A stretch of 64,000 nt of DNA from Marinobacter persicus (GCF_900114155.1 NZ_FOSC01000006.1:1-64000); one strand, 5' to 3'; shown: positions 33,424 through 44,305, numbered from the stretch's first letter. Numbers and translations: made by a program. Notes: generated from the sequence alone by a model not told the origin.

Positions 33424-34134
33424 TCAACCCCGGCCTGGCAATTTCTGCCAGGTTACCTCATCACGCACATACACCGGCTGTGCCTGCTCGGCGCTGACTG
33501 TCTCGCCACGGCGGTAAGCCACTTCCGCCAGACGGGCCACCTGCGCCGCGTGGGGCACAAGGGTTTCATCATGACCGGTCAGGGTGCCGGTGACACTGCC
33601 TGGCATCGATTCCTGAAACTTCCAGCCCGACCCGGCGCCAAACCAACTTGCCGGCGATGGCTCACCCGTCGCCGGTAAAGCGACCAGGTCCGGTGCGCAG
33701 ACCCGCTCAGGACCGACAGCCACGGGCAAGCTCCCCTGACACTCGAAAGCGCCCCAGTAGACTTCGCCCATGCGCGCGTCAAAGGCCACGGCAATGCCGT
33801 CACCGGTCCGCAGCGATTGCTGTTCAATGGCGGCCAGGGCCACCGCTGCCAGGGACGAAACCGGCACCACCGGCAGCTCAAGCCCCCAGGCCAGCCCCTG
33901 CACCACACCCGTGGCGATACGCAAGCCGGTAAACGAGCCGGGGCCACGGGCAAAAGCCAGGGCATCCAGGTCCGTCGGAGACAGCCCGTGCCCGGCCAGC
34001 AACTCCCGAACCATGGGCATTAAAAGGCGGGTATGGCCCCGGGGGGCCACTTCGAAACGCTCAGTCACCTGGCCGTCAAGCCAGAGCGCGGCGGAGCAGC
34101 CTTCCGAAGACGTATCCAGTGCCAATAACTTCAC
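33424..34134 (-). CDS. tsaB: tRNA t6A biosynthesis protein TsaB
   Basis: A 236-residue ASKHA-fold protein that partners TsaD in making threonylcarbamoyladenosine at position 37 of ANN-decoding tRNAs. The opening LLALDTSSEGCSAALWLDG and the conserved AFARGPGSFTGLRIATGVVQGLAWG (about residues 61-85) identify it. TsaB lacks catalytic metal ligands and stabilises the complex. It lies 35 bp downstream of adk on the same strand. Confidence 0.93.
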   Translation of the reverse strand: MKLLALDTSSEGCSAALWLDGQVTERFEVAPRGHTRLLMPMVRELLAGHGLSPTDLDALAFARGPGSFTGLRIATGVVQGLAWGLELPVVPVSSLAAVALAAIEQQSLRTGDGIAVAFDARMGEVYWGAFECQGSLPVAVGPERVCAPDLVALPATGEPSPASWFGAGSGWKFQESMPGSVTGTLTGHDETLVPHAAQVARLAEVAYRRGETVSAEQAQPVYVRDEVTWQKLPGRG

Positions 34135-34169
34135 AGAATCATACCTCCGGGGCTGCTTCTCGGGGGGGA

Positions 34170-34991
<822 letters not shown>

Positions 34992-35016
34992 TCAGCCGGC
35001 TGGCCGGACGGACCGG

Positions 35017-36387
35017 TTACCGGGCGATGGAGGATGCCAGAACATCCAGGTCGGAGGCAACCCGCGCGATTTCGTCCCGGGCGTGATCCAGGGCCTCTGG
35101 AGAGAGGGCCAGAGCGCTGGCCAGGGCATCCAGATCGTCGGGGTTGAATTCATCACCAATGCCCTGCTCTTTCAACAGGCCGTTGGCCAGCTGCACCAGC
35201 CAGACGTATTCCTGATGCTGCCCCCGGTAACCGGCGTGCTGATGCATGCCCGCAGCCTTGATCACCGGTTCCGGCAGTTCCCACAAGCGGTGCAGAATGC
35301 CGCCAATGGCACCATGACCAACGGCCAGGATGTCCTGGTGCCGACCGTGACCAAACACTTCCTGTTCCAGTGCCTGCATGCTGGCTTCCGGGTTGCTTTC
35401 CCGCAGTTGTGCCAACTCCTGATAGTCCTCCGGAAACAGATGACCGACCAGCAACAAACCGAAGTTGTGCAGCAGCCCACACAAGTAGGCCAGCCCCTTG
35501 TCGTGTCCCGAGCTGCCAGCCAGGCTCTGGCTGAGGAAGGCGCAGTACAGGGAATGACGCCAGAAACTGTCCATGCCCAGGACGCCTTCACGGGGCACCT
35601 CAAAGGCCCGGACCGAAGCAATACCCAGGGCGATGTGGGCCACGCGATCAAAACCGAGCACCCGGGTAACCGCCTCCTGTACCGAATGGATCCTGCCCTG
35701 GTAATTGAACAGGGCGGAACGGGCATAACGCATGATTTGCGCGGTCATGCTGGGGTCAAACTCGATCAGCTCCGCCAGCTCGCGAGCCGAGGCATCGTTA
35801 TTGGCGGTCAGGCGGAGAATGCGCAGTGCCAGCGCCGGCATGGGTGGCAACCGGTAGAGTTTCTGCAACTCATTGGCCACCTCTTCGAGAGTCAGAGAGG
35901 CGGGATGCTCGGCCGTCGGACCGCGAATGACCAGGTGCCCCACCCGGGCGCCGGCAAGCGCCAGGCGCAATGCCCGGCCGCTCATGGCCACCAGCGTGGT
36001 ACCGCTGCCTCCGGTGAACACAACACTTTCAGCCCGGGTGACATCGTCGTCCAGCAAAACCGGAACCTTCCAGGCACCGCCCAGTGGCGGCACGAAACCG
36101 GGCCGGCAATCCGCGAACAACCGGGCTGCCTGTCGGGCGGTCAATGGTTGCAGCCGGCGGCCGGTGAACCGGTTGATGGCATCCATATCCAGGGCGCTGT
36201 CAAACCGGTGCACGGCCATGACCACACCGTTGATATCAATCAACAGAGTGGCGCGGATAAACTCATGGCCGGTCGCTGGCGAGGCGATGACGGCATCGTC
36301 CAGTTCCTCGGCCGGCGGTATTTCAATTTCACGGTAATCGATGGCCTTCCCGGCCAGAAAATCCGACAGTCGCTCCGACAGTGCCAA
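35017..36387 (-). CDS. YbaK-like deacylase domain fused to an HDOD domain
   Basis: A 456-residue two-domain protein. Residues about 1-155 resemble the YbaK/aminoacyl-tRNA editing fold (ATLLIDINGVVMAVHRFDSALD, RQAARLFADCRPGFVPPLG, ESVVFTGGSGTTLVAMSG). Residues about 170-440 form an HDOD domain (KLYRLPPMPALALRILRLT, ELIEFDPSMTAQIMRYARS, VQEAVTRVLGFDRVAHIAL). HDOD proteins take part in signalling and often go with c-di-GMP and two-component pathways; they lack full HD catalytic residues. Whether the YbaK part still edits mischarged tRNA is unknown. It probably starts at TTG 36387, with GGGAG upstream. Confidence 0.8.
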   Translation of the reverse strand: MALSERLSDFLAGKAIDYREIEIPPAEELDDAVIASPATGHEFIRATLLIDINGVVMAVHRFDSALDMDAINRFTGRRLQPLTARQAARLFADCRPGFVPPLGGAWKVPVLLDDDVTRAESVVFTGGSGTTLVAMSGRALRLALAGARVGHLVIRGPTAEHPASLTLEEVANELQKLYRLPPMPALALRILRLTANNDASARELAELIEFDPSMTAQIMRYARSALFNYQGRIHSVQEAVTRVLGFDRVAHIALGIASVRAFEVPREGVLGMDSFWRHSLYCAFLSQSLAGSSGHDKGLAYLCGLLHNFGLLLVGHLFPEDYQELAQLRESNPEASMQALEQEVFGHGRHQDILAVGHGAIGGILHRLWELPEPVIKAAGMHQHAGYRGQHQEYVWLVQLANGLLKEQGIGDEFNPDDLDALASALALSPEALDHARDEIARVASDLDVLASSIAR

Positions 36388-36431
36388 AATGCAAGCTCCC
36401 TTTGGTGAACGGCTCTTGGTGCCCCGCCTGG

Positions 36432-39077
36432 TCAGCCGGTGTTGCGCATGCCGGCGGCGATCCCCGCCATGGTGACCTTCAAGGCCCGCTCGACCACTTC
36501 CGGCACTTCGCCCTTGCCCTCGCCTTCCCGATCCCGGCGCAGCAGTTCAGCCTGCAGGTAGTGCAAGGGATCGGTGTAGGGGTTGCGCACTTTCATGGAG
36601 TGGGCAAACACAGGTTCGGCTTCCAGCAGGGTTTCCTGTTGTTTCAGCTCGAGCAGACGATTGATGCAGTTGCGCAGGCGTTCCCGCAGGCTGGCGCCCA
36701 ACACCCGCAGTTTTTCATCATCCACCAGGGTCTGCTCGTAATAGTTGACAATGCGCAGGTCCGCCTTGGCCAGGACCATTTCCAGCATGTCCACGTAGGT
36801 GCGGAAAAACGGCCAGCCTTCCATCATTTCCCGCAGTTCCGGCAGGCGCTCGTCACGGGCCGCCGCATCCAGTGCTTCGTCGCTGCCCAGCCAGGCCGGC
36901 AGCATCATGCGCATCTGGGTCCAGGCGAAAATCCAGGGAATCGCCCGCAGGCTTTCCACGCCACCGGTGGGTTTGCGCCTTGCCGGGCGACTGCCCAGTG
37001 CCAGCTTGCCCAGTGCGGTTTCCGGCGTCACCTGACGGAAGTAGGGTACGAAATCCGGGTGTTCACGCACCACATCCCGGTAGGATTTGAGCGAGATGCC
37101 GGTGAGCCAGTCCATCATGTCCCGCCAGCTGTCTTTCGGGGCGGGCGGCGGCGCCAGGGTGGCTTCGATCACGGCCGTGCTGTACAGCGTGAGACTTTGC
37201 ACCGCCAGCCGAGGCAGGCCGAACTTGAAGCGGATCATTTCACCCTGCTCGGTGATCCGGAAACTGCCATTCACCGAACCCGGCGGCTGAGACAGGATCG
37301 CACGATTCGCCGGCCCGCCACCACGGCCCACGGTACCACCACGGCCGTGGAACAGGGTCAGGTGCACGCCATAACGGCCGGCAATCTCGGTCAGTTGCTC
37401 CTGGGCCCGGTATTGCGCCCAGGCGGCCATCAACTGGCCGGCATCCTTGGAGGAGTCGGAGTAGCCAATCATTACTTCCTGGCGGTCCTGGCAGTAGTCC
37501 CGGTACCAGTCGATATCAAACAGCGCCGACATGCTTTCCGGTGCGCCCTGCAGATCATCCAGGGTTTCAAACAAAGGCACCACACGCATGGGGAAGTTCA
37601 TGCCGGCTTCCCGCAACAGGAGGATGACGTTCAGCACATCGGAGGGCTTACTGGCCATGGAGATGACGTAGGAGCCCAGGGCCTCCGGCGTTTGTTGCGC
37701 GACCACTTCGCAGGTGGCGAGTACTTCGCGCACCGGTTCGGATGGTTGCCAGTTGCGAGGCACCAATGGCCGGCGGCTGTTCAGCTCCCGGATCAGGAAC
37801 TGCTGGCGCTCCTCTTCGGACCAGGCCAGGTAATCCCCCATGCCCAGATAGTCCACCATTTCCGCCACCGCCTCGGCATGACGGGAAGCTTCCTGACGGA
37901 TATCCAGGCGAATCAGTGGCAGGCCGAAGGTATGCGCCCGGCGAATGGTATCGAGCAGCGGGCCGTCGGCAATGGCTTGCAGGCCGCATTCCACCAGCGA
38001 GCGGTAACACAGCTCCAGCGGCTCAACCAGGTCATCTTTCTCGAACAGAATGCCGTAGGCATCGGCATTCTCACCGCGCATGCGCGCCAGCGCCCAGTCG
38101 CGGGTGCGGATCAGCCGCGCCTTCAGTTCTCCCAGCACTTCCCGATAGGGTTCGGGCGCGTCGCCAACCACTTGCCGCAGCTCATCACTCGCCTGCCACA
38201 TGGACAACTCGTTGCGCAGGGCCTGGATATCGGCCAGGTACAGTTCGGCGGCCTTCCAGCGCCCGAGCAGGAACACTTCCCGGCTGACTTCGTGGGTAAC
38301 ATTGGGATTGCCGTCCCGATCGCCGCCCATCCAGGAAGCGATGCGGATGGGCGAGGCCTGCAGGGGCAAGCCGTGGCCGGTGGCATCATCCAGCGACACA
38401 TCCAGATTGCGCAGAAACTGCGGCAGTGCGTGCCACAGGCTGTTTTCGATCACGGCAAAGCCCCATTTGGCCTCGTCGACGGCCGTCGGGCGTTGCTGGC
38501 GGATCTCATCGGTGTGCCAGGCTTCGTTGATCAGCCGTGTCAGCCGGGCGATGACTTCCTCGCGCTCGGCCGGCAGCAGGTCCTCGTGGTCCAGCCGGGC
38601 GAGGCAGTCGGACATCTCGTCGTATTTCAGAATCAGTGTGCGGCGGGCCACCTCGGTGGGGTGGGCGGTCAGAACGAATTCGATGCGCAGGTCCGCCACC
38701 CGTTTGTGCAGTTCCTGCGGATCAACGCCGCCCTGTTGCAGCCGCTCGAACACCTCACTGAGCGATTCCACCACCAGGTCGGACGGGTGGCCCTGCTTGC
38801 GGCGGATACCGTGGTACTGCTCGGCCAGGTTGGCCAGGTTCAGGAACTGGTTGAAGGCCCGAGTAACGGGCAACAGTTCGTTGTCGTCCAGTTGCCTGAG
38901 CAGGGTTGCCAGGCGCTGGCCGGAACCACTTTCGTTGTTGCGGTCGGCTTTCGCCGCCGCCCGGATTTCCTCGATCCGCTCATAACAGTCCATGCCCGGG
39001 AAGCGCTGGATGCTATGGCCCAGCAGCTCACCCAGCATGCGTACATTTTCACGCAGATCAGGATGCAGTTCAGTCAC
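36432..39077 (-). CDS. ppc: Phosphoenolpyruvate carboxylase
   Basis: The enzyme is about 881 residues and carboxylates phosphoenolpyruvate to oxaloacetate to refill the TCA cycle. Signatures are the His in VLTAHPTEVARRTL (about residue 135), the Lys region GYSDSSKDAGQLMAAW, the Gly-rich loop FHGRGGTVGRGGGP and the C-terminal NTG. GTG 39077 is the likely start because AAGGA lies 7 nt before it and the protein then begins MTELHPDLRENV; an ATG at 39107 is the alternative. It lies 44 bp upstream of the YbaK-HDOD gene on the same strand. Confidence 0.94.
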   Translation of the reverse strand: MTELHPDLRENVRMLGELLGHSIQRFPGMDCYERIEEIRAAAKADRNNESGSGQRLATLLRQLDDNELLPVTRAFNQFLNLANLAEQYHGIRRKQGHPSDLVVESLSEVFERLQQGGVDPQELHKRVADLRIEFVLTAHPTEVARRTLILKYDEMSDCLARLDHEDLLPAEREEVIARLTRLINEAWHTDEIRQQRPTAVDEAKWGFAVIENSLWHALPQFLRNLDVSLDDATGHGLPLQASPIRIASWMGGDRDGNPNVTHEVSREVFLLGRWKAAELYLADIQALRNELSMWQASDELRQVVGDAPEPYREVLGELKARLIRTRDWALARMRGENADAYGILFEKDDLVEPLELCYRSLVECGLQAIADGPLLDTIRRAHTFGLPLIRLDIRQEASRHAEAVAEMVDYLGMGDYLAWSEEERQQFLIRELNSRRPLVPRNWQPSEPVREVLATCEVVAQQTPEALGSYVISMASKPSDVLNVILLLREAGMNFPMRVVPLFETLDDLQGAPESMSALFDIDWYRDYCQDRQEVMIGYSDSSKDAGQLMAAWAQYRAQEQLTEIAGRYGVHLTLFHGRGGTVGRGGGPANRAILSQPPGSVNGSFRITEQGEMIRFKFGLPRLAVQSLTLYSTAVIEATLAPPPAPKDSWRDMMDWLTGISLKSYRDVVREHPDFVPYFRQVTPETALGKLALGSRPARRKPTGGVESLRAIPWIFAWTQMRMMLPAWLGSDEALDAAARDERLPELREMMEGWPFFRTYVDMLEMVLAKADLRIVNYYEQTLVDDEKLRVLGASLRERLRNCINRLLELKQQETLLEAEPVFAHSMKVRNPYTDPLHYLQAELLRRDREGEGKGEVPEVVERALKVTMAGIAAGMRNTG

Positions 39078-39177
39078 GGCGGTGTCCTTATCAATTGACG
39101 GATGCAAAGTAAACTTACGATACTAAGTCTAGCCGATGGAAGTCCATCGCAAATACGCACCCTGACGGGAGACCGGT

Positions 39178-39408
39178 ATGACAGTCAGCGACTTACCCCA
39201 ACAATGGGCCAGTGGCAAAAGCGACGTGGAGCGGCCACATCAATACAATTTGCGGTTGCCGATGGAGGATGCCGCAAGAATTGCGGCGTTGGCAGAGCTC
39301 TATCCCGGGCGCAGCGAAGGCGAGATTCTGAATGATCTGGTGGCGGCAGCCCTGGATGATCTGCTCAGCCAGGGCGACCTGAATGAACGGCTGAAAGCCG
39401 GCAATTAG
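39178..39408 (+). CDS. Small protein with an ELYPxxS helical module
   Basis: The 76-residue protein is dominated by a module (PMEDAARIAALAELYPGRSEGEILNDLVAAALDDL, about residues 27-62). It resembles the ribbon-helix-helix-like core of proteins annotated in pseudomonads as pilin assembly or pilus tip proteins. The same module appears in the convergent gene 12 bp away. GGGAGA precedes the ATG. The function is unknown; DNA binding is possible from the fold resemblance. Confidence 0.62.
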   Translation: MTVSDLPQQWASGKSDVERPHQYNLRLPMEDAARIAALAELYPGRSEGEILNDLVAAALDDLLSQGDLNERLKAGN

Positions 39409-39420
39409 GCGGCTTCTGGC

Positions 39421-39762
39421 TCAGGCCGGCGACTGGGGGCGTTTCTTCAGTCGCTGCATGTGCTTCTTGCTCAACGCCACGAACTGCGGGGTCAGGCCTT
39501 CATCCTCGTAGATTTCAAAGCCGTCTTCGTCGTAAGCCACGACCTTGTCACCCTGCTTGTAGGGCAATCCTGTTTCCAGGTCGTCCAGGGCGGCGGTCAG
39601 CAGATCACGCATCAACTCCTGTGGCGATTTCAGAGGATACAGCTCCACCAGCCGTTGCAGCAGTTGATGGTGCTCTTCCGACAGGGATACAAACGTCGGC
39701 TCACGGGTTAACCGGCCCCGACCATGCTTGTCCCAGTGATCCACCAATTCGCGGATTTTCAT
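39421..39762 (-). CDS. Small protein, 'pilin assembly'-annotated type, sharing the ELYPxxS module
   Basis: This 113-residue protein begins MKIRELVDHWDKHGRGRLTREPTFVSL and contains LLQRLVELYPLKSPQELMRDLLTAALDDLETGLPY. A tail with GDKVVAYDEDGFEIYEDEGLTPQFVALSKKHMQRL follows. From memory, similar proteins in Pseudomonas carry the name pilin assembly protein, but I know of no proof of that role. The central module matches the convergent neighbour at 39178. ATG 39762 starts the conserved part; a longer frame to 39828 does not look homologous. Confidence 0.7.
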   Translation of the reverse strand: MKIRELVDHWDKHGRGRLTREPTFVSLSEEHHQLLQRLVELYPLKSPQELMRDLLTAALDDLETGLPYKQGDKVVAYDEDGFEIYEDEGLTPQFVALSKKHMQRLKKRPQSPA

Positions 39763-39861
39763 ACCCTGACTTCCCCTTTGTTTCCGTTTTGCGTCAGTAA
39801 TGTTGCACAACTCTAAGTGTCGGCCCAATCAGGCATTTAGTCAAAGCCGCCAGCCATTCCG

Positions 39862-40701
39862 TCAGCCTTTTTCCACACCCTTCACCCGTTGCCAGATGGC
39901 GTCCAGCGCCTCCAGGGTTTCGCTGTCCATATCGCGCCCCTGTTCGGCCAGAGTCCGCTCAATGGCCCGGAAACGGCTTTCGAACTTGTGGTTGGTGCGA
40001 TTCAGCGCCTGTTCGGGGATGACTTTCATGAACCGGGCCAGGTTCACACAGACAAACAACAGATCACCCAGCTCGTCTTCCACCGCATCCCGTTCGCCGG
40101 TGCCCGCCTCGGCCGCCTGCCAGGCTTCCTTGAGCTCGTCGATTTCCTCATGCAGCTTGTCGAACACCGGTTCCACATTCGGCCAGTCAAAGCCATGGCG
40201 TGCCGCCCGGCGCTGCAGTTTGTCGGCCCGGGCCATGGCCGGCAGGGTGCGGGCGATACCGTCCAGCCGGCTGTCCGGCTCGGCGGCGTCCGCTTTTTCG
40301 GCACGCTCCTCGGCCTTGATGCGCTCCCAGCTTTCCTTGATCCAGGCTTCGTCCGGGCGGTTGTCCGGGTCAATCCGGCTTTCCAGGGTACCCTCGGGGA
40401 ACACATGGGGGTGGCGGCGCACCAGTTTGCGAACCAGGTGGTCCACCACGCCGTCGAAATCAAAATGGTCCTGTTCCCGCCCCATCTGGGCGTAGAAGAT
40501 CACCTGGAACAGGAGGTCACCCAGCTCATCCTTCAGGTGCGGATAGTCTTCCCGCTCAATGGCATCGGCCACCTCGTAGGCTTCCTCGATGGTGTGGGGC
40601 ACGATGGTCTTGAAGGTCTGCTTGGTGTCCCACGGGCAGCCGGTTTCCGGCTCCCGCAGGCGCGCCATCAGGTACTTGAGGTCTTCAATGGAGTAGCTCA
40701 T
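39862..40701 (-). CDS. mazG: Nucleoside triphosphate pyrophosphohydrolase
   Basis: A 279-residue two-domain MazG that hydrolyses NTPs to NMPs and pyrophosphate. The first repeat shows the catalytic EEAYEVADAI and DELGDLLFQVIFYAQM, the second EEIDELKEA and DELGDLLFVCVNLARFM. The opening LMARLREPETGCPWDTKQTF is diagnostic. The ATG overlaps the relA stop codon (ATGA). The E. coli relA-mazG linkage is conserved, and MazG is reported there to limit ppGpp effects. Confidence 0.95.
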   Translation of the reverse strand: MSYSIEDLKYLMARLREPETGCPWDTKQTFKTIVPHTIEEAYEVADAIEREDYPHLKDELGDLLFQVIFYAQMGREQDHFDFDGVVDHLVRKLVRRHPHVFPEGTLESRIDPDNRPDEAWIKESWERIKAEERAEKADAAEPDSRLDGIARTLPAMARADKLQRRAARHGFDWPNVEPVFDKLHEEIDELKEAWQAAEAGTGERDAVEDELGDLLFVCVNLARFMKVIPEQALNRTNHKFESRFRAIERTLAEQGRDMDSETLEALDAIWQRVKGVEKG

Positions 40702-42935
40702 CCGCGTTTGCGCCTCACGTCGATGATGTTCGGCAGGTTACGAATCTGCGCCAGCAGACGGGCCAGCTGCTCCAGGCTCGAGATTTCCACGGTAATTCGG
40801 ATGTGGGCTGTGTTCTCGTCTTTGTTGGTCAGGGTATTGAGCGACAACACATCGCTGCGCGAGGACGACAGCAGTTGGGTGATGTCCCGCAGCAGGCCGG
40901 AGCGGTCGTAGGCCTCGATATCGATGTCCACCGGGTACACCGCCGCCGGCGTGCCGCCCCAGTTCACCTCGATGATGCGGTTGGGCTCGAACTCGCACAG
41001 GTTCAGGAACGTCAGGCAGTCCTGGCGGTGCACGGTTACGCCCCGCCCCACGGTGATGTAACCGCCAATGGGGTCACCCGGCAGCGGCTTGCAGCACTTG
41101 GCCACCTGGGTCTTGAGCTTGCCCACGCCCTGGATCTGTATGTCGGATTCGGTGTCATAGGCGGTTTTCCGGGGCGTGCTGAGCTTGAGATCCAACTGCT
41201 CGGATTTTGGTACCAGCAGTTGCTGCGCCACGTTGGCCACATGGGTGGGGCGCAAATCACCGGCGCCCACCGCCGCAAACATGTCGTCGGTGGAATGGTA
41301 GTTCACCTTTTTCGCCAGCTCGGAGAGGTCGACGTCGTAAAGTGACAGGCGCTTGAACTCGTCTTCCAGGATGGCCCGGCCATCGACAATGTTGCGATCC
41401 CGGTCCTGCTGCTTGAACCAGTGGGTGACCTTGGCCCGGGCCCGGGAGGTCTGGATATAACCCAGGCTGGGATTCAGCCAGTCCCGGCTGGGTGCCTGGT
41501 TGTTGGAAGTCAGAATGAACACCTGATCGCCGGTTTTCAGCGGGTAGGTCAGCGGCACAATACGGCTGTTCACCCGCGCGCCCCGGCAGGCATGACCGAT
41601 TTCAGTGTGTACGCGATAGGCAAAATCCACCGGCGTGGCCCCCTGGGGCAGGTCCACCACATGGCCATCCGGAGTAAACACGTACACCCGGTCAGACGCG
41701 ACATCGCTTTTCAGGTGATCGGCCAGGCCGGACAGGTCGCCCAACTCTTCCTGCCACTCCAGAACCTGACGCAGCCAGTTGATCTTGGCGTCGTACCCGG
41801 AGGACTTGTTGTTGGTGTCCGTGCCCTTGTACAGCCAGTGGGCACACACGCCCAGCTCGGCTTCCTCATGCATGGCCTGGGTGCGGATCTGCACTTCCAT
41901 CACCTTGCCCTCGGGGCCGATCACCGCCGTGTGCAGGGACTGGTAACCGTTCTCTTTCGGGTTGGCGATGTAGTCATCAAATTCGTTGGGAATATGGCGC
42001 CACAGGGTGTGCACAATGCCCAGCGCGGCATAGCAGTCTTTCACCTCGGGCACCAGCACCCGCACGGCACGCACGTCATACACCTGGGAAAAATCGATGC
42101 CCTTGCGGCGCATTTTGCGCCAGATGCTGTAGATGTGCTTGGCCCGGCCGTTCAGCTCGGCCTTGATGCCGGAGGCGGCCAGTTCGGTTTGCAGGGTTTC
42201 GATCACCCGCTTGATGTAGCGGTCCCGGTCAAGGCGCTTTTCGTCCAGCAGCTTGGCGATTTTCTTGTAGGCGGTGGCGTGCAGGTAGCGGAAAGACAGG
42301 TCTTCCAGTTCCCACTTGATGTGACCGATACCCAGCCTGTGCGCCAGCGGCGCGTAGATGTCGAACACTTCCCGGGCCACCCGCATGCGCTTTTCGTCCG
42401 GTGCGTCTTTCACCGCCCGGATGGCGGACGTTCGCTCCGCCAGCTTGATCAGTGCCACCCGCACGTCATCCACCATGGTGACCAGCATCTTGCGCACGTT
42501 GTCCAGTTGGCCTTCACTCTGCCCCAGGACGTTGCCTTTTAACGGGTGGTGGATCGAGGAAATCGCCGCCATTTGCTGTACGCCGTTGATCAGCGCAGCC
42601 ACTTCGTCGCCGAATTCCTTACGAATGTCTTCCAGAGGCACCCGCTCTTCCCGTACACAGCGGTAGAGTACCGCCGCCACCAGGCTGGCCTGGTCCATGC
42701 GCAATTCCGCCAGTACCTGAGCCATTTCCAGGCCCGTAAGAAAGCTGCTGGCGCCCGGCGCCCACTGGCGGTCTTCGCGGAAGGCCTCAAGATCGATTAC
42801 CGCCGCTTTTTCACAGGCCCGGCGCAACTGCTCAGGGTTGTCCAGGTGGGTCTGCTGGGCAATGTGGGAGACCCATTGGCCGATATCCACTTCCCCATTG
42901 CCGCTTGTTGCGTAATCTTCCCTTACTTTAACCAT
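40698..42935 (-). CDS. relA: (p)ppGpp synthetase RelA
   Basis: The 745-residue protein has a degenerate HD domain (LVAAVLYRCV replaces the HD pair of SpoT) and an intact synthetase domain (YDVRAVRVLVPEVKDCYAALGIVHTLW and GYQSLHTAVIGPEGKVMEVQIRTQAMHEEAE). TGS, zinc-finger-like and C-terminal ACT domains follow (VDLPQGATPVDFAYRVHTEIGH; VAKCCKPLPGDPIGGYIT; EAYDRSGLLRDITQLL). This layout is RelA, which makes ppGpp on stalled ribosomes. The order cysM-rlmD-relA-mazG is the one found in pseudomonads. Confidence 0.95.
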   Translation of the reverse strand: MVKVREDYATSGNGEVDIGQWVSHIAQQTHLDNPEQLRRACEKAAVIDLEAFREDRQWAPGASSFLTGLEMAQVLAELRMDQASLVAAVLYRCVREERVPLEDIRKEFGDEVAALINGVQQMAAISSIHHPLKGNVLGQSEGQLDNVRKMLVTMVDDVRVALIKLAERTSAIRAVKDAPDEKRMRVAREVFDIYAPLAHRLGIGHIKWELEDLSFRYLHATAYKKIAKLLDEKRLDRDRYIKRVIETLQTELAASGIKAELNGRAKHIYSIWRKMRRKGIDFSQVYDVRAVRVLVPEVKDCYAALGIVHTLWRHIPNEFDDYIANPKENGYQSLHTAVIGPEGKVMEVQIRTQAMHEEAELGVCAHWLYKGTDTNNKSSGYDAKINWLRQVLEWQEELGDLSGLADHLKSDVASDRVYVFTPDGHVVDLPQGATPVDFAYRVHTEIGHACRGARVNSRIVPLTYPLKTGDQVFILTSNNQAPSRDWLNPSLGYIQTSRARAKVTHWFKQQDRDRNIVDGRAILEDEFKRLSLYDVDLSELAKKVNYHSTDDMFAAVGAGDLRPTHVANVAQQLLVPKSEQLDLKLSTPRKTAYDTESDIQIQGVGKLKTQVAKCCKPLPGDPIGGYITVGRGVTVHRQDCLTFLNLCEFEPNRIIEVNWGGTPAAVYPVDIDIEAYDRSGLLRDITQLLSSSRSDVLSLNTLTNKDENTAHIRITVEISSLEQLARLLAQIRNLPNIIDVRRKRG

Positions 42936-42955
42936 GGCAGATACTTAGTCAGTGA

Positions 42956-44305
42956 TCAGTGACTATCCCGCTCAAACAGCGCAATAGATTCAACGTGGGT
43001 GGTGTGCGGGAACATGTCCATCACCCCGGCACGCACCAGCCGGTAGCCGTTGCGCGCCATCACACCGGCATCCCGGGCCAGCGTGGCCGGGTTGCACGAC
43101 ACATAAACGATGCGGCTGGCACCAAACGCGGTCAGGTACTTGCAGATGTCCTCGGCGCCGGACCGGGGCGGGTCGATCAGGATCTTGTCGAAACCTTCCT
43201 TCGCCCAGCTCTGGCCGGTGAAATCCCCATGCAGGTCGGCGCCGAAAAACTCGACGTTATCCAGGTTGTTCAAGCGCGCATTTTCGCGCCCCCGCACCAC
43301 CATGGCGCCATCGCCTTCAACACCCACCACCTGGCCGCCTTTGCGGGCCAATGGCAGGGTGAAATTGCCCAGCCCGCAGAACAGATCCAGCACTCGCTCG
43401 CCCGGCTGCACATCCAGCCACTCAACCGCACGGTGCACCATATCCCGGTTAATGCCGGCATTCACCTGGGTAAAGTCCATGGGGTGGAACTGCATGGTGA
43501 GGTCAAATTCATCCATGCGGTAACTTAATCGCTCGGCATCATGCCCAGACGATTCCGGCCAGATCCGGTGCACCGTGTCCGGTCCCTTCGGCTGCAGGTA
43601 AATATGCAAGTCGTGGGCCTGCCCGAACCGGATTAACTTCTCCCGGTCTTCCGGCACAAGGTCGTCCATATTCCGGAACACCATGGCAGCCGCTTCGTCG
43701 CCACAGGCCACTTCCACCTGCGGAATACGGTTGAAGGCCGCCAGGTCGTGCAACAGTTCCCGCAGGGGGATAATCCGTTCTCCAATGCGCGGGTCCAGCA
43801 CGATGCACTGGTCGATGTCGGTCAGAAAGCTGTTGCGCTTCTCGCGGAAACCCACCAGCACCGACTCCCGGGCCTTGACGTAGCGCACGCCCAGGCGGGC
43901 CTTGCGCCGATAACCCAGACTGTCGGGCGAGCGCATGGGCTCGACCCACAGCTCCGGCTCGATGCCCCCGAAATGAGCAAAATGCTCACGCAGGGTGTTT
44001 TCCTTGAACCGGATCTGGGCATCCGGACTCATGTGCTGCAGGCTGCAACCACCGCACAGATCGGCAAATTCGCAGGGCGGCTGCTGGCGATCCGGCGCTG
44101 CCTCCAGCACCTCGAGCGTGCGCAACTCATCAAACCGGCTCCGGGTGCCGACCATTTTCGCCATCACGGTTTCACCGGGCAGCGCGCCGTCAACAAACTG
44201 GGTTTTGCCCTCGGCCCGGGCAATGCCCCGGCCATCGTGGCTCAGGGTTTCAACTTCACAACGCACGGGCTCCTTGGGCAGGGCCTTGCGGCGACGCTTG
44301 CTCAT
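42956..44305 (-). CDS. rlmD: 23S rRNA m5U1939 methyltransferase
   Basis: A 449-residue RlmD (RumA). It has an N-terminal TRAM domain, the iron-sulfur cysteines [16 protein letters not shown] (about residues 77-92), and a SAM-binding domain with [15 protein letters not shown]. The catalytic cysteine is in [14 protein letters not shown] near residue 405, and [13 protein letters not shown] is also typical. It lies 20 bp upstream of relA and 24 bp downstream of cysM on the same strand. Confidence 0.95.
   Translation of the reverse strand: MSKRRRKALPKEPVRCEVETLSHDGRGIARAEGKTQFVDGALPGETVMAKMVGTRSRFDELRTLEVLEAAPDRQQPPCEFADLCGGCSLQHMSPDAQIRFKENTLREHFAHFGGIEPELWVEPMRSPDSLGYRRKARLGVRYVKARESVLVGFREKRNSFLTDIDQCIVLDPRIGERIIPLRELLHDLAAFNRIPQVEVACGDEAAAMVFRNMDDLVPEDREKLIRFGQAHDLHIYLQPKGPDTVHRIWPESSGHDAERLSYRMDEFDLTMQFHPMDFTQVNAGINRDMVHRAVEWLDVQPGERVLDLFCGLGNFTLPLARKGGQVVGVEGDGAMVVRGRENARLNNLDNVEFFGADLHGDFTGQSWAKEGFDKILIDPPRSGAEDICKYLTAFGASRIVYVSCNPATLARDAGVMARNGYRLVRAGVMDMFPHTTHVESIALFERDSH

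Noticed and set aside
39119-39160. Short palindrome CGATGGAAGTCCATCG before 39178
   Set aside because: GGA lies in the stem rather than the loop and the site matches no regulatory motif I know.
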